A DNA stretch of 64,000 nt from Pseudoalteromonas sp. XMcav2-N (GTDB lineage Bacteria; Pseudomonadota; Gammaproteobacteria; Enterobacterales; Alteromonadaceae), in assembly GCF_024124545.1 (NCBI RefSeq), contig NZ_JAMXSF010000004.1, forward strand, positions 301,199 through 365,198. Reading direction: 5' to 3'. This document shows, piece after piece, positions 18,179 to 27,932 of the stretch (position 1 is its first letter; the number at the start of each line of letters is the position of its first letter). A program made the translations under genes and the position numbers. The notes beneath the pieces were generated by a model. That model made no database searches. It saw only the letters and a program-made list of their open reading frames with translations, and was not told the origin of the DNA.

Positions 18179-19342
18179 ATGAAAAACAAAGTGCTGATAG
18201 TAGGTGGTGGCATGGTTGGCGCAGCAGCCGCCGTCAAGCTCGCACAGCAAGGTCTGACAGTCACTGTGCTCGAAACACATCCACTGGATGCCATGCAGGT
18301 ACTAACGGACCAGACCATAGATATTCGGGTTTCAGCCATTAACCGCTTCTCAGAAGCTTTGCTGGATGAGCTCCAGGCAATGCCGTTGCTGCGCAATGCC
18401 AGACTGGCACCATATCAGCAGCTCGAGGCATATGAGCAGGAAAATAACAGCCTGCTATTTGATTGCGAGGAGCTGGCTGCAACGCATTTAGGCCACATTG
18501 TTGAAAACCGTCTTATCCAGGCCAGTTTATGGGCACAGTTCGAACGCCTTGGTATTCAGGTCGAACAGGTTTCTGGTACACCTCAGGCAATCAAGCAAGG
18601 TACTGATTCGGTTGAGTTGATTTACCCGGAGCAAAGTTATCAGGCCGATTTGCTGTTAGCAGCTGACGGCGGACGCTCTGTGGTACGCAAGCTGGCTGGC
18701 ATTGGGGTGACCGGTTGGCAATATCAGCAGCATTGTATGGGTGTGTTGATCAAACTGGATGCACCACAGCAGGTGAAAACCTGGCAGCAGTTTAAGCCGT
18801 CCGGGCCGATTGCCTTTTTGCCCATGCAATACCCGTATGCCAATCTTATTTGGTATCACCATGGCAATGAGCTGGCGCAGATGAAGACGTTATCGAATGC
18901 ACAGTTAAAGCAGGAGATACAAAATCACTTCTTCGATTTACCCGGTGAGTTTGAGGTGTTGCAAAGCGCGGTATTTCCGCTGGCCAGACAACATGCCAAT
19001 CAATACCACCAGGGGCGTGTCGTCCTGATTGGCGACTCAGCACATACCATTAACCCGCTGGCAGGGCAGGGCGTTAATTTAGGGTTCAAAGATGTGGCTG
19101 CGCTGGCAAGCGCGCTGGAAGGCGCTGAGGATATTGGTAATGCCGCCTTGCTGCGTCGCTATGAGCAGAGCCGTCGTAACGATAATCTGATGATGATGAG
19201 CATGATGGACGCCTGCTACTTTGGCTTCTCTAACGAAATTGCACCTTTAAGGCATTTACGCAACCTGGTGTTAAAAGTGGCTAATCATGCCGGTCCAATT
19301 AAACGTGAAGTATTGAAACATGCAATGGGTGGCGTCGTTTAG
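18179..19342 (+). CDS. ubiF: Ubiquinone-biosynthesis FAD hydroxylase (UbiF type)
   Basis: A 387-residue member of the UbiH/UbiF/Coq6 monooxygenases. The FAD dinucleotide motif GGGMVGAAAA is near residue 9, and the second FAD/ribityl motif GDSAHTINPLAGQGVN is near residue 283. It hydroxylates a ring carbon of a ubiquinone precursor. UbiF and UbiI are close paralogues; placement divergent from miaB and next to a Met/Leu/Gln tRNA operon matches E. coli ubiF. The tRNA operon converges on its 3' end. Confidence 0.88.
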   Translation: MKNKVLIVGGGMVGAAAAVKLAQQGLTVTVLETHPLDAMQVLTDQTIDIRVSAINRFSEALLDELQAMPLLRNARLAPYQQLEAYEQENNSLLFDCEELAATHLGHIVENRLIQASLWAQFERLGIQVEQVSGTPQAIKQGTDSVELIYPEQSYQADLLLAADGGRSVVRKLAGIGVTGWQYQQHCMGVLIKLDAPQQVKTWQQFKPSGPIAFLPMQYPYANLIWYHHGNELAQMKTLSNAQLKQEIQNHFFDLPGEFEVLQSAVFPLARQHANQYHQGRVVLIGDSAHTINPLAGQGVNLGFKDVAALASALEGAEDIGNAALLRRYEQSRRNDNLMMMSMMDACYFGFSNEIAPLRHLRNLVLKVANHAGPIKREVLKHAMGGVV

Positions 19343-19470
19343 ACGTCATTCATATTAGGAACAAGAGATAGCAAAGTAATAAAACTAAATGAAAATTATA
19401 GTGAAAATGAAAAAATAATTAGGATGTTTCGGAGGAATAAAAGTGGAATTTTTGATGTGTTAGAACTAAA

Positions 19471-19555
19471 TGGTGCGGAAGGAGAGACTTGAACTCTCAC
19501 AACCGAAGTTACAGAAACCTGAATCCTGCGCGTCTACCAATTCCGCCACTTCCGC
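19471..19555 (-). tRNA. tRNA-Leu(CAG), copy 1
   Basis: 85-base class II tRNA with encoded CCA. Acceptor GCGGAAG pairs with CTTCCGC, and anticodon CAG is at 19521-19519 in loop TTCAGGT. It is the last gene of the minus-strand Met-Leu-Gln operon. Confidence 0.97.
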
Positions 19556-19579
19556 ATCGTATATTTAGTTCATCAATGA

Positions 19580-19619
19580 AAAAGAAACCTGAATATCGTT
19601 CGACAAAAGCCAACTCTTA
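19580..19619 (-). repeat. Decayed tRNA-Leu(CAG) 5'-half relic
   Basis: Shares GAAACCTGAAT and TTCGACAA-AGCCAA blocks with the better-preserved relic at 19797-19850 but has lost the D-arm and acceptor strand. It is the most decayed of five Leu relics. Confidence 0.5.
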
Positions 19620-19686
19620 GAATTTCAAAATTTTGCATCGATTATATTAGATTTAAGAAAGAAGATATCAAGAAAAGAGAAATAAA

Positions 19687-19771
19687 TGGTGCGGAAAGAG
19701 AGACTTGAACTCTCACAACCGAAGTTACAGAAACCTGAATCCTGCGCGTCTACCAATTCCGCCACTTCCGC
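19687..19771 (-). tRNA. tRNA-Leu(CAG), copy 2
   Basis: 85 bases with encoded CCA. It is nearly identical to copy 1; one base differs in the 3' acceptor strand (TTTCCGC), giving a G-U pair with the 5' strand GCGGAAG. Anticodon CAG. Confidence 0.96.
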
Positions 19772-19796
19772 ATTAAATCTCTATCAATACAATGAA

Positions 19797-19850
19797 AAGA
19801 AACCTGAATCCTGCGTCTTATTCGACAACAGCCAATTCCGCCACTTCCGC
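19797..19850 (-). repeat. tRNA-Leu(CAG) 5'-half relic with hairpin insertion
   Basis: Read on the minus strand it begins with an intact Leu 5' acceptor and D-arm (GCGGAAGTGGCGGAATTGG), then a CTG..GTC / GAC.CAG hairpin, then the anticodon loop TTCAGGT, and ends. The variable arm, T-arm and 3' acceptor are absent, so it cannot be a tRNA. Confidence 0.8.
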
Positions 19851-19887
19851 ATCGTATATTTAACTGAATTTTCATCTCGTGAAGAGA

Positions 19888-19962
19888 TGGCTGGAGTACC
19901 AGGATTTGAACCTGGGAATGGCGGGATCAAAACCCGCTGCCTTACCGCTTGGCGATACTCCA
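19888..19962 (-). tRNA. tRNA-Gln(UUG), copy 1
   Basis: 75 bases with encoded CCA. Acceptor TGGAGTA pairs with TACTCCA; anticodon TTG in loop TTTTGAT between GCGGG and CCCGC. Confidence 0.97.
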
Positions 19963-20080
19963 GCAATAATTCAAATCTTGAATCCAGATAAACCTAAATA
20001 GATAATATTCTTCTTCTTAACGCTTGATACTACAGAAATAAAAAGCGTAATCAAGAGTTTTAGTTCTAACTTGAAGAACA

Positions 20081-20165
<85 letters not shown>

Positions 20166-20182
20166 ATGTTTTTTCGCTTTGA

Positions 20183-20241
20183 TATTGGAACCTAAATCCA
20201 GCGTCTAGTTCAAGACATCTGGCCAATTCCGCTACTTCCGC
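20183..20241 (-). repeat. tRNA-Leu(UAG) 5'-half relic, a
   Basis: Minus strand: Leu 5' acceptor and D-arm, then CCAG-AT-GTCT / AGAC-G-CTGG hairpin (loop TGAACT), then the TTTAGGT anticodon loop, ending at GGTTCCA. The 3' half of the tRNA is missing. Confidence 0.8.
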
Positions 20242-20260
20242 GTTTTTATCTCATAAGAGA

Positions 20261-20335
20261 TGGCTGGAGTACCAGGATTTGAACCTGGGAATGGCGGGAT
20301 CAAAACCCGCTGCCTTACCGCTTGGCGATACTCCA
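20261..20335 (-). tRNA. tRNA-Gln(UUG), copy 2
   Basis: 75 bases with encoded CCA; sequence as copy 1; anticodon TTG. Confidence 0.97.
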
Positions 20336-20357
20336 ACGAAAAATCAAACCTAAATTT

Positions 20358-20440
20358 TGGTCCCAGGATTTGAATCTGGGGGTGGATGAGTGAGGGATCA
20401 AAACCTCTCTCTTCTGTCCTTACCGCTTGGCGATACTCCA
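20358..20440 (-). pseudogene. tRNA-Gln(UUG) pseudogene
   Basis: The 5' acceptor, D-arm and TTTTGAT anticodon loop match the intact Gln genes, but the anticodon stem is altered and the region after it is expanded. A T-arm-like CCCAG..CTGGG stem remains, yet the 3' acceptor strand ACTCCA is lost although ACCA still follows. It cannot form an acceptor stem. Confidence 0.75.
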
Positions 20441-20482
20441 ACAAAGGTATTCAAAGTTGTTTCAGTTCAAACTTTAAGAACA

Positions 20483-20567
<85 letters not shown>

Positions 20568-20584
20568 ATTATTGCCTGGAGTAT

Positions 20585-20640
20585 TTGGAACCTAGATCCA
20601 GCGTCTATTTCAAGACAACTGCCAATTCCTCAACTTCAGA
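20585..20640 (-). repeat. tRNA-Leu(UAG) 5'-half relic, b
   Basis: Minus strand: a mutated Leu 5' acceptor and D-arm, then CAG-TT-GTCT / AGAC-G-CTG hairpin (loop TGAAAT), then a TCTAGGT version of the anticodon loop. The 3' half is missing. Confidence 0.75.
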
Positions 20641-20644
20641 AAGT

Positions 20645-20719
20645 TGGCTGGAGTACCAGGATTTGAACCTGGGAATGGCGGGATCAAAACCCGCTGCCTT
20701 ACCGCTTGGCGATACTCCA
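20645..20719 (-). tRNA. tRNA-Gln(UUG), copy 3
   Basis: 75 bases with encoded CCA; anticodon TTG. With Leu-UAG copy 3 it forms a unit duplicated at 20924-21119. Confidence 0.97.
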
Positions 20720-20755
20720 ACGAAAAATTGATTATTTCAGTTCTTATCGAGAACA

Positions 20756-20840
<85 letters not shown>

Positions 20841-20844
20841 AACG

Positions 20845-20921
20845 TGGTGGCTATGCCCTGATTTGAACAGGGGACCCCATCATTATGAGTGATGTGCTCT
20901 AACCAGCTGAGCTACATAGCC
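20845..20921 (-). tRNA. tRNA-Met(CAU), copy 1 (elongator)
   Basis: 77 bases with encoded CCA; acceptor GGCTATG pairs with CATAGCC; anticodon CAT in loop CTCATAA between CATCA and TGATG. The first acceptor pair is G-C, so this is an elongator rather than the initiator tRNA. Confidence 0.95.
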
Positions 20922-20923
20922 AT

Positions 20924-20998
20924 TGGCTGGAGTACCAGGATTTGAACCTGGGAATGGCGGGATCAAAACCCGCTGCCTTACCGCTTGGCGATACTCCA
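20924..20998 (-). tRNA. tRNA-Gln(UUG), copy 4
   Basis: 75 bases with encoded CCA; anticodon TTG. Only two bases separate it from Met copy 1. Confidence 0.97.
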
Positions 20999-21034
20999 AC
21001 GAAAAATTGATTATTTCAGTTCTTATCGAGAACA

Positions 21035-21119
<85 letters not shown>

Positions 21120-21136
21120 ACATCTTTTGCTTCTAT

Positions 21137-21194
21137 GTTGGAACCTAAATCCAGCGTCTATTTCTAGACATCTGGCCAATTCCGCCACTTCCGC
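21137..21194 (-). repeat. tRNA-Leu(UAG) 5'-half relic, c
   Basis: The best-preserved relic: intact Leu 5' acceptor and D-arm, then CCAG-AT-GTCTA / TAGAC-G-CTGG hairpin closed by a GAAA tetraloop, then the TTTAGGT anticodon loop ending GGTTCCA. The variable arm, T-arm and 3' acceptor are missing. Confidence 0.85.
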
Positions 21195-21233
21195 GTTTTG
21201 CTAGCTCGATGAGTTTTGGTAGTAATTAAAGCA

Positions 21234-21310
21234 TGGTGGCTATGCCCTGATTTGAACAGGGGACCCCATCATTATGAGTGATGTGCTCTAACCAGCTGAG
21301 CTACATAGCC
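21234..21310 (-). tRNA. tRNA-Met(CAU), copy 2 (elongator)
   Basis: 77 bases with encoded CCA, identical in visible features to copy 1. It is the first gene of the operon, 38 bp after the -10 box. Confidence 0.95.
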
Positions 21311-21340
21311 ATCTCTTTAATTTCTCATCATCGCTGATGC

Positions 21341-21376
21341 GGGGCGTATTATGCGTATATGCCCGTATGTCGTCAA
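21341..21376 (-). promoter_or_regulatory. Promoter of the Met-Leu-Gln tRNA operon
   Basis: On the minus strand TTGACG (21376-21371), a 17-base spacer, CATAAT (21353-21348), then a GC-rich discriminator ACGCCCC. The discriminator is of the kind found at stringently controlled rRNA and tRNA promoters. Confidence 0.8.
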
Positions 21377-21490
21377 CACCTTTTTTGCAAAAAAATACCT
21401 AACACAGTTTGTTTGCAGATAAATTAAGCGAAGCGGGCTGTTTTTAACGCAATTCAGCCAATAATTCTTCATACAGTGTAAGAGAAAGAC

Positions 21491-21516
21491 AAAAAAAGCG
21501 CCATCAGGCGCTTTTT
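21491..21516 (-). terminator. Terminator of the ychF transcript
   Basis: Perfect 10-bp stem AAAAAGCGCC / GGCGCTTTTT with a four-base loop, followed on the minus strand by T residues, 40 bp after the ychF stop codon. Confidence 0.85.
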
Positions 21517-21555
21517 GTCAGACCAATAAACTTGGTCAATATTGAATGCAGTTAC

Positions 21556-22647
21556 TTAAACATTGAACAAGAAGTTCATCACATCGCCGTCTTTTACGAT
21601 GTAATCTTTACCTTCCTGGCGCATTTTACCTGCGTCTTTAGCACCGCTTTCACCCTGGTATTCAATGTAGTCATTAAAACCAATGGTTTGTGCACGAATA
21701 AAGCCACGCTCAAAGTCGGTGTGGATCTTACCTGCTGCCTGTGGCGCAGTTGCACCAACAGGAATAGTCCATGCGCGCACTTCTTTAACACCTGCTGTAA
21801 AGTAGGTTTGTAGTTTCAGTAGCTCGTAACCGCCACGGATCACCAGATTAAGACCTGGCTCTTCCAGACCAAGGTCAGCCATGAATTCAAGCTTGTCTTC
21901 TTCTTCAAGTTCAGACAGTTCAGATTCAATTGCAGCACAGACCGGGATCACAACCGCTTCTTCCGCTGCGGCAATCTCACGTACCTGGTCTAAGAATGGG
22001 TTATTTTCGAAACCATCTTCAGTCACGTTTGCAATGTACATGGTCGGCTTAATCGTTAAGAAGTTAAGCGGCTTAATCGCAGCCAGCTCTTCTTTTGTCA
22101 GCTCCAGTGAGCGCAGTGTTAACCCTTCATCCAGGTGTGCTTTGACCTTTTCCAGTACTTCGTTTTGGAATTTAGCGTCTTTATCGCCACCTTTGGCTTT
22201 TTTAGCATTACGCTGCGCTGCACGGTCGGCCGCTTCCATATCTGCTAAAACCAGCTCAGTGTTGATAACGTCAATATCGTCTGCCGGGTTTACCTGGCCA
22301 GATACGTGGACGATGTTTTCGTCTTCAAAGCAGCGAACAACATGACCAATGGCATCTGTTTCGCGAATGTTTGCTAAGAACTGGTTACCCAGACCTTCAC
22401 CTTTAGAGGCGCCCTTTACCAGGCCTGCGATATCAACAAACTCCATCGTGGTTGCGATGGTTTTTTGTGGATTAACGATCGCAGCCAATTGGTCCAGACG
22501 CGGATCCGGAACGGCAACTACGCCGGTGTTTGGCTCGATAGTACAAAAAGGGAAGTTCGCGGCTTCGATGCCCGCTTTGGTTAATGCATTGAATAGGGTT
22601 GACTTACCTACGTTAGGCAGGCCAACAATGCCACATTTAAAACCCAT
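21556..22647 (-). CDS. ychF: Redox-regulated ATPase/GTPase YchF (OLA1 family)
   Basis: A 363-residue Obg-superfamily P-loop protein. The Walker A motif GLPNVGKST is near residue 9, [19 protein letters not shown] follows as G3/switch region, and the TGS domain is at the C-terminus (about 278-361). It binds ATP rather than GTP in characterised homologues and associates with ribosomes. It lies directly downstream of pth, as in many proteobacteria. Confidence 0.98.
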   Translation of the reverse strand: MGFKCGIVGLPNVGKSTLFNALTKAGIEAANFPFCTIEPNTGVVAVPDPRLDQLAAIVNPQKTIATTMEFVDIAGLVKGASKGEGLGNQFLANIRETDAIGHVVRCFEDENIVHVSGQVNPADDIDVINTELVLADMEAADRAAQRNAKKAKGGDKDAKFQNEVLEKVKAHLDEGLTLRSLELTKEELAAIKPLNFLTIKPTMYIANVTEDGFENNPFLDQVREIAAAEEAVVIPVCAAIESELSELEEEDKLEFMADLGLEEPGLNLVIRGGYELLKLQTYFTAGVKEVRAWTIPVGATAPQAAGKIHTDFERGFIRAQTIGFNDYIEYQGESGAKDAGKMRQEGKDYIVKDGDVMNFLFNV

Positions 22648-22705
22648 AGTTTAAAACCTTTAGTTTGCCATCAATCACAGCTGTAACGGGACGGGAGAGT
22701 CGGTG

Positions 22706-23290
22706 TTACGGCTTAAAAGAATGTAGTCTATTTTGTGCTTTTAACACACCGTCTTTGGCCAGAATTTCCATACAACGCACGGCTTCATCTACCACTGCAT
22801 CGATTTTTTCCTGATCTGCCTGAGGGGCTTTGCCCAGTACCCAACCTGTTACTTTGTCTCTGTGTCCAGGGTGGCCAATACCTATACGCAGGCGCATAAA
22901 CTCTTTGTTATTGCCCAGCTTGGCGATTATGTCTTTGAGACCATTGTGCCCACCGTGACCGCCGCCTTTTTTGATTTTGGCGACACCAGGTTCCATATCC
23001 ATCTCATCATGCGCAACCAGGATCTGCTCTGGCGGGATCTTATAGAAGTTTGCCAGGCTACCTACGGCTTTACCGCTTAGATTCATAAAGGTGGTTGGGA
23101 TCAGTAGCTTAAATTCCTGATTGTTCAGGATAAGCTTGCCACTAAGGCCATGGTGTTTTGAGTCAGGTTTGAGGGGGACGTTGTAGCGCTTGGCCAGTTC
23201 TTCGATAAACCAGGCACCGGCATTGTGACGGGTGTTTGCGTATTCGGGGCCTGGATTAGCCAGGCCCACTAGCATTTGAATAGTATTCAA
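22706..23290 (-). CDS. pth: Peptidyl-tRNA hydrolase
   Basis: A 194-residue Pth1 enzyme that cleaves peptidyl-tRNA released from stalled ribosomes. The active-site residues are visible in [17 protein letters not shown] (Asn12, His22) and [11 protein letters not shown] (the catalytic Asp). It lies 19 bp after rplY and 58 bp before ychF. Confidence 0.98.
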   Translation of the reverse strand: MNTIQMLVGLANPGPEYANTRHNAGAWFIEELAKRYNVPLKPDSKHHGLSGKLILNNQEFKLLIPTTFMNLSGKAVGSLANFYKIPPEQILVAHDEMDMEPGVAKIKKGGGHGGHNGLKDIIAKLGNNKEFMRLRIGIGHPGHRDKVTGWVLGKAPQADQEKIDAVVDEAVRCMEILAKDGVLKAQNRLHSFKP

Positions 23291-23309
23291 GGTGCTAACA
23301 CCTTAGAAA

Positions 23310-23918
23310 TTATTCAGCAGCTTCTTCAGCTGTTTCTTCAGCAGCGCCGCCTTTAGGTGCGTTTAGAGTTACAACCGCTTGGTCGTGGTCTGCACCTTTA
23401 GCTAGCTCAACAGAAACTACACCAGCTGGAAGAGTGATGTCTGAAAGGTGTACAGTTGCGCCAACTTCGATAGCTGCTACGTCAACTTCTACGAACTCTG
23501 GAAGCTGAGCTGGCAGACACGTGATTTCGATTTCAGTTACGTGGTGAGCAACAGTGTTGCCGCCTTTAGTTGCTGCTTCTTCGTTCAGGAAGTGAACAGG
23601 CACTTTAGTGTGAAGCTTTTGAGAAGCGTCAACGCGTTGGAAGTCAAGGTGAGTTACCTTAGGCTTGTACGGGTGACGTTGGATGTCTTTCAGGATAGCT
23701 TCAACAGACTCACCACCGATGTTCAGAGTCAGGATGTGCGTGTAGAAACCTTCGTCTTCTTGCATCTGGATAACTTTGTTGTGGTCCAGAGTAAGCGAAA
23801 CAGCGTCTTTGCCTGCACCGTAAAGGATAGCAGGAACTTTTTCTTCGCGACGTAGGCGGCGGCTCGCACCAGTACCCAGAGTTTCGCGTACTTCAGCGTT
23901 TAATACGTATTGTGACAT
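23310..23918 (-). CDS. rplY: 50S ribosomal protein L25 (long CTC form)
   Basis: A 202-residue 5S-rRNA-binding protein. Residues about 1-95 match L25 and are followed by the TL5/CTC C-terminal beta domain absent from the 94-residue E. coli protein. The tail is acidic ([10 protein letters not shown]). The ATG at 23918 (MSQYVLNAE) is preferred because GGAGA lies upstream at good spacing; an in-frame ATG 12 bp earlier would overlap that site. Confidence 0.96.
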   Translation of the reverse strand: MSQYVLNAEVRETLGTGASRRLRREEKVPAILYGAGKDAVSLTLDHNKVIQMQEDEGFYTHILTLNIGGESVEAILKDIQRHPYKPKVTHLDFQRVDASQKLHTKVPVHFLNEEAATKGGNTVAHHVTEIEITCLPAQLPEFVEVDVAAIEVGATVHLSDITLPAGVVSVELAKGADHDQAVVTLNAPKGGAAEETAEEAAE

Positions 23919-24074
23919 GAGTGTCTCCAATTATTTTAGTTAATACTTCGAAGGGCTCGCGACCAAGCACTTCGGTAAATCACTGTACTCGCCATGGTTG
24001 TATCCAAAGCAAGCCCAGTAAAAAGGCGCGCTAATATACCACTAACCAGCAGCCTTGCAAACCTTTGGACATAA

Positions 24075-24098
24075 AAAAAGCACCCTAAGGTGCTTTTT
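24075..24098 (-). terminator. Terminator of the prs transcript
   Basis: Perfect 10-bp stem AAAAAGCACC / GGTGCTTTTT with loop CTAA, T-rich on the minus strand, 20 bp after the prs stop. Confidence 0.85.
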
Positions 24099-24117
24099 CT
24101 TTGCCAGTGAACACGGA

Positions 24118-25065
24118 TTAGTGTTCAAACATCGCAGAGATAGACTCTTCGTTGCTGATGCGGCGAATGGTTTCAGCCAGCATATCAGCCAGCGTCAGTA
24201 CTTTGATCTTATCAACAGACTTCAGCTCGTCCGACAGTGTAATTGAGTCAGTGACAATCACTTCGTCAATCACTGAATTGCGCAGGTTCTCTGCGGCATT
24301 GCCAGACAGAACCGGGTGCGTTGCATAAGCAAATACGCGCTTAGCACCATGCTCTTTTAATGCCGCAGCGGCTTTACACAGCGTACCACCGGTATCAATC
24401 ATATCGTCGACGATGATACAGTCGCGGCCTTCCACATCACCAATGATGTGCATGACCTGAGAAACATTAGCCTGTGGGCGACGTTTATCGATGATAGCCA
24501 GGTCTTTGTCATCCAGGAGCTTGGCGATTGCACGCGCACGTACGACACCACCAATATCTGGCGACACGACCACAACATCGTCAAAATCGCGCTCTTTCAT
24601 GTCTTCAAGCAGCACCGGGCTACCAAACACATTGTCTACAGGCACATCGAAGAAGCCCTGGATCTGCTCAGCGTGCAGGTCTACCGTCAGAACGCGGTCA
24701 ACACCAACGCTTGATAAGAAGTCCGCAACAACTTTTGCAGTGATTGGCACACGCGCAGAACGTACACGACGATCCTGACGGGCATAGCCGAAGTATGGAA
24801 TAACGGCGGTAATACGACCTGCAGAAGCACGACGTAAAGCATCCACCATCACAATGAGTTCCATCAGGTTGTCATTGGTTGGTGCACAAGTGGATTGGAC
24901 GATGAATACATCAGAACCACGAACATTTTCATTGATTTGAACGCTGATCTCGCCGTCGCTAAAACGGCCTACAACGGCATCACCTAATTCGATAAACAAA
25001 CGTTTTGCAACTTTTTGAGCTAGCTCAGGTGTTGCGTTACCAGCGAAGAGCTTCATGTCGGGCAC
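24118..25065 (-). CDS. prs: Ribose-phosphate pyrophosphokinase
   Basis: A 315-residue enzyme making PRPP from ribose 5-phosphate and ATP, for nucleotide, His and Trp synthesis. It is almost identical in length and motifs to E. coli Prs: the N-terminal [17 protein letters not shown], the flexible loop [18 protein letters not shown], and the PRPP-binding loop [17 protein letters not shown]. It follows ispE by 78 bp. Confidence 0.99.
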   Translation of the reverse strand: MPDMKLFAGNATPELAQKVAKRLFIELGDAVVGRFSDGEISVQINENVRGSDVFIVQSTCAPTNDNLMELIVMVDALRRASAGRITAVIPYFGYARQDRRVRSARVPITAKVVADFLSSVGVDRVLTVDLHAEQIQGFFDVPVDNVFGSPVLLEDMKERDFDDVVVVSPDIGGVVRARAIAKLLDDKDLAIIDKRRPQANVSQVMHIIGDVEGRDCIIVDDMIDTGGTLCKAAAALKEHGAKRVFAYATHPVLSGNAAENLRNSVIDEVIVTDSITLSDELKSVDKIKVLTLADMLAETIRRISNEESISAMFEH

Positions 25066-25143
25066 GGTAGGGTTCCTCAGGCACTGTAATATATATTTTG
25101 CAATGACGGCGTCTGTGACAGTGTCAAAACAGGCTAACTTAAA

Positions 25144-26001
25144 CTATTTTACTTCATCTTTACGCCATGCAGCCAGTTGCCGGTGGGCAATTGACTCGCT
25201 TGCGCTTTGGGTAACAAAGCCTGTCCAGTGAGACGGGAGTTGTTCGAGTACACGCTGTGCCGCCTGTGCTGAATCAAATTCTGCAAAGCAGCATCCTCCG
25301 GTTCCCGTCATTCTGGACGGCGCATATTTTAGCAACCAGCTCAGGGTTTTTTCAACCTCGGGGTAGAGCTTTTTGACTAATGCCTGACAGTCGTTGTGTG
25401 TCTGTTCGATGGTCCAGTCCTCAGGCAGCTTGGGGGTATTTCGCGGCAGCTCTGGGTGTGTGAACACTTCCACAGTACCAACATGGACATTGGGGAAGAC
25501 CACCAGATAGTGTTTTGCTGCCAGGGTATAGGGGCTCAACTTCTCTCCAACCCCTTGCGCCAATGCCGTTTTCCCTCGTACAAAGACAGGCACATCCGCA
25601 CCGAGTGATAATCCGATATCCGCAAGCTGGTCAAGTGACAAGTCACATTGCCACAATGTGTTTAAGGCAAGCAATGTGGTTGCTGCGTCTGATGAACCGC
25701 CCCCCACGCCGCCACCCATAGGAAGCTTCTTAACCAGCTGAACATGGACACCGAATGGGGACTGCTTATAGGGTCTGAGCGCTTCTGCGGCACGATAAAT
25801 CAAATTGTCTTGCAGCGGAATACCGGCGACATCGCCCTCAATCTCAAGTACATCTTGCTCGATAAGCGAAAAAGTCAGCTCATCGCCATATTCCAGCAAA
25901 GTAAACAGGGTTTCCAGTTCATGGTAGCCATCAGCACGGCGGCCATTGATGTGCAAAAACAGGTTGAGTTTTGCCGGAGCGGTTAATTTGAGTGTCTTCA
26001 T
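25144..26001 (-). CDS. ispE: 4-diphosphocytidyl-2-C-methyl-D-erythritol kinase
   Basis: A 285-residue GHMP kinase of the MEP isoprenoid pathway. The N-terminal LTAPAKLNLFLHI motif carries the catalytic lysine, the glycine-rich ATP loop is LPMGGGVGGGSSDAATTL, and MTGTGGCCFAEF is the third GHMP motif. Its ATG overlaps the lolB stop by four bases, so the two are coupled. Confidence 0.98.
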   Translation of the reverse strand: MKTLKLTAPAKLNLFLHINGRRADGYHELETLFTLLEYGDELTFSLIEQDVLEIEGDVAGIPLQDNLIYRAAEALRPYKQSPFGVHVQLVKKLPMGGGVGGGSSDAATTLLALNTLWQCDLSLDQLADIGLSLGADVPVFVRGKTALAQGVGEKLSPYTLAAKHYLVVFPNVHVGTVEVFTHPELPRNTPKLPEDWTIEQTHNDCQALVKKLYPEVEKTLSWLLKYAPSRMTGTGGCCFAEFDSAQAAQRVLEQLPSHWTGFVTQSASESIAHRQLAAWRKDEVK

Positions 26002-26606
26002 AGGGTGTCAAAGTGCCAATCACTGATTCGGATTTTAATGGTGATATCTTTATGTGTCAGGGTGAGCCGAGTCGGGAGTTCGAACCCGTTTACACGCTGG
26101 TAGGTTTGATAAGCAACCTGCCAGCGCAGGCCTTGATCGTCTTGCCAGATGGCCTGAGTTAATTGTTGTTTATCATTATACTGATTGTCAGGCGCCTCTA
26201 TGTTACCCGTTAACCATTGAGGGGCTTGTGACACAGGCAGTTGCCAGCCGCTCAGGCGGTACACTAAATCGCTGCTGTCTTCACTGGTGTAGGTGTTATC
26301 CTCAAGCGTCAGCACACTGTGCTGATCGAATTCTTGCAACTTGAGTACCTGAGTCCCGATAAAGGTGTTCAGCGTCAGTGTTTGTTTTTGTTCACGATAT
26401 TGCCAGTTAAAGTTGGCAGACTGACGCTCTTCGGGAGAAATAAATGCCAGCTTACCTGTTGCCCGCCAATTGTTATAACTTTCGGGACGATTCTGCTGTA
26501 AATGCTCGTCAGGTGGGGTAATACGCTGTGCACACCCGTTCAGAAACAATAAAAACATGAGCAAAATCAAATGAAACTGTTTCAAACTAAGTTCCTTACT
26601 TTCCAT
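25998..26606 (-). CDS. lolB: Outer-membrane lipoprotein receptor LolB
   Basis: A 202-residue lipoprotein that takes lipoproteins from LolA and inserts them in the outer membrane. Starting at the ATG at 26606 gives a normal lipoprotein signal ending LLFLNGC (lipobox). An in-frame ATG 54 bp upstream would place an unlikely extension before it and run into the hemA promoter region. Divergent from hemA and coupled to ispE, the usual gammaproteobacterial order. Confidence 0.94.
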   Translation of the reverse strand: MESKELSLKQFHLILLMFLLFLNGCAQRITPPDEHLQQNRPESYNNWRATGKLAFISPEERQSANFNWQYREQKQTLTLNTFIGTQVLKLQEFDQHSVLTLEDNTYTSEDSSDLVYRLSGWQLPVSQAPQWLTGNIEAPDNQYNDKQQLTQAIWQDDQGLRWQVAYQTYQRVNGFELPTRLTLTHKDITIKIRISDWHFDTL

Positions 26607-26668
26607 ATTCGATTGATTTTTGGTAAAATTAGCGGCTTTAAAGCAGGGCTTGAGCAACACTGGCAGTT

Positions 26669-27925
26669 ATGACCATTATCGCACTTGGGATCAATCACAA
26701 AACCGCGTCCGTCGAATTGAGGGAAAAAGTCGCCTTTTCTCCGCAACAGTTATCGGATGCGCTACAGCAACTATCACAGTTGCCGCAGTTTAATGAGTCC
26801 GTGATTGTTTCTACCTGCAATCGGACCGAAATCTATTGTAGCCTTGGCGAGTCGAATTCCCAAGCGCTTCTGGGCTGGCTGTCTGATTTTCACCAAATAG
26901 AAGAGCAAGAGCTGGCCGAAAATGTTTATGTGCATCACAATCAGGATGCGGTCAATCATCTTATGCGCGTAGCCTGTGGTTTAGATTCTTTGGTGTTGGG
27001 TGAACCTCAGATCCTGGGTCAGATTAAGCAAGCGTATAACAGCGCGAAAGCACATAACGGCATTCAGCCGGTATTCGAGCGCCTGTTTCAGAAAACGTTT
27101 TCTGTGGCCAAGCAAGTTCGTACAGAGACTGAAATTGGTGCCAGCGCTGTATCTGTGGCTTATGCTGCGGTTAACCTGGCGAAGCACATTTATGGGCAGC
27201 TGGAAAAAACCAACGTATTACTGATTGGAGCCGGTGAAACCATTGAGCTGGTTGCCAAGCACCTGTCGCAGCACAATCCCAAAGCGATTACTGTTGCCAA
27301 CCGCACCATTGAACGGGCTCAATCTCTGGCGGATGAAATTAACGCGAATGTCATCTCTTTAGCCCAGCTACCCGAGCAATTGCATCAGGCGGATATCGTG
27401 ATTAGCTCCACCGCCAGTACCTTGCCAATCATAGGTAAAGGAGTCGTTGAGCAGGCCCTTAAAAAACGAAAACATAAACCGATGCTGTTTGTCGATATTG
27501 CCGTGCCGCGCGATATTGAAAGTCAGGTCAATGATTTAGATGCAGCCTATCTATATACAGTGGACGACCTGCAAGCGATCGTGAATGAAAACATGGCGTC
27601 GCGCGAACAAGCAGCACGTGAAGCGCAGCACATTATTGATGACAAAACCCATGAGTTTGCACAGTGGCAGCGTTCACTGACGTCGGTGGATGTGATCCGG
27701 GAATATCGTGAATCGGCCCAGACGATTAAATTAGAACTCGTGGAAAAGGCGTTAAATCAGCTACAATCGGGTAAGAATTCAGAAAAGGTCTTGTTAGAAC
27801 TGGCAAATAAACTCACTAATCGACTCACTCATGCACCGACCCGAGCGATTCAGTCGGCAGCTAAAGAGGGCGATATTGAGCGCATTGCAGTGTTAAAACA
27901 AGCATTAGGTATTGAGCAGGAATAA
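26669..27925 (+). CDS. hemA: Glutamyl-tRNA reductase
   Basis: A 418-residue enzyme reducing Glu-tRNA to glutamate-1-semialdehyde, the first step of C5 haem synthesis. The catalytic Cys50 sits in VSTCNRTEIYC. An NADPH-binding Rossmann domain follows (VLLIGAGETIELVAKHL, about residue 180) and then a C-terminal helical dimerisation domain. It opens the hemA-prfA-prmC run. Confidence 0.98.
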   Translation: MTIIALGINHKTASVELREKVAFSPQQLSDALQQLSQLPQFNESVIVSTCNRTEIYCSLGESNSQALLGWLSDFHQIEEQELAENVYVHHNQDAVNHLMRVACGLDSLVLGEPQILGQIKQAYNSAKAHNGIQPVFERLFQKTFSVAKQVRTETEIGASAVSVAYAAVNLAKHIYGQLEKTNVLLIGAGETIELVAKHLSQHNPKAITVANRTIERAQSLADEINANVISLAQLPEQLHQADIVISSTASTLPIIGKGVVEQALKKRKHKPMLFVDIAVPRDIESQVNDLDAAYLYTVDDLQAIVNENMASREQAAREAQHIIDDKTHEFAQWQRSLTSVDVIREYRESAQTIKLELVEKALNQLQSGKNSEKVLLELANKLTNRLTHAPTRAIQSAAKEGDIERIAVLKQALGIEQE

Positions 27926-27932
27926 GAGTTAA

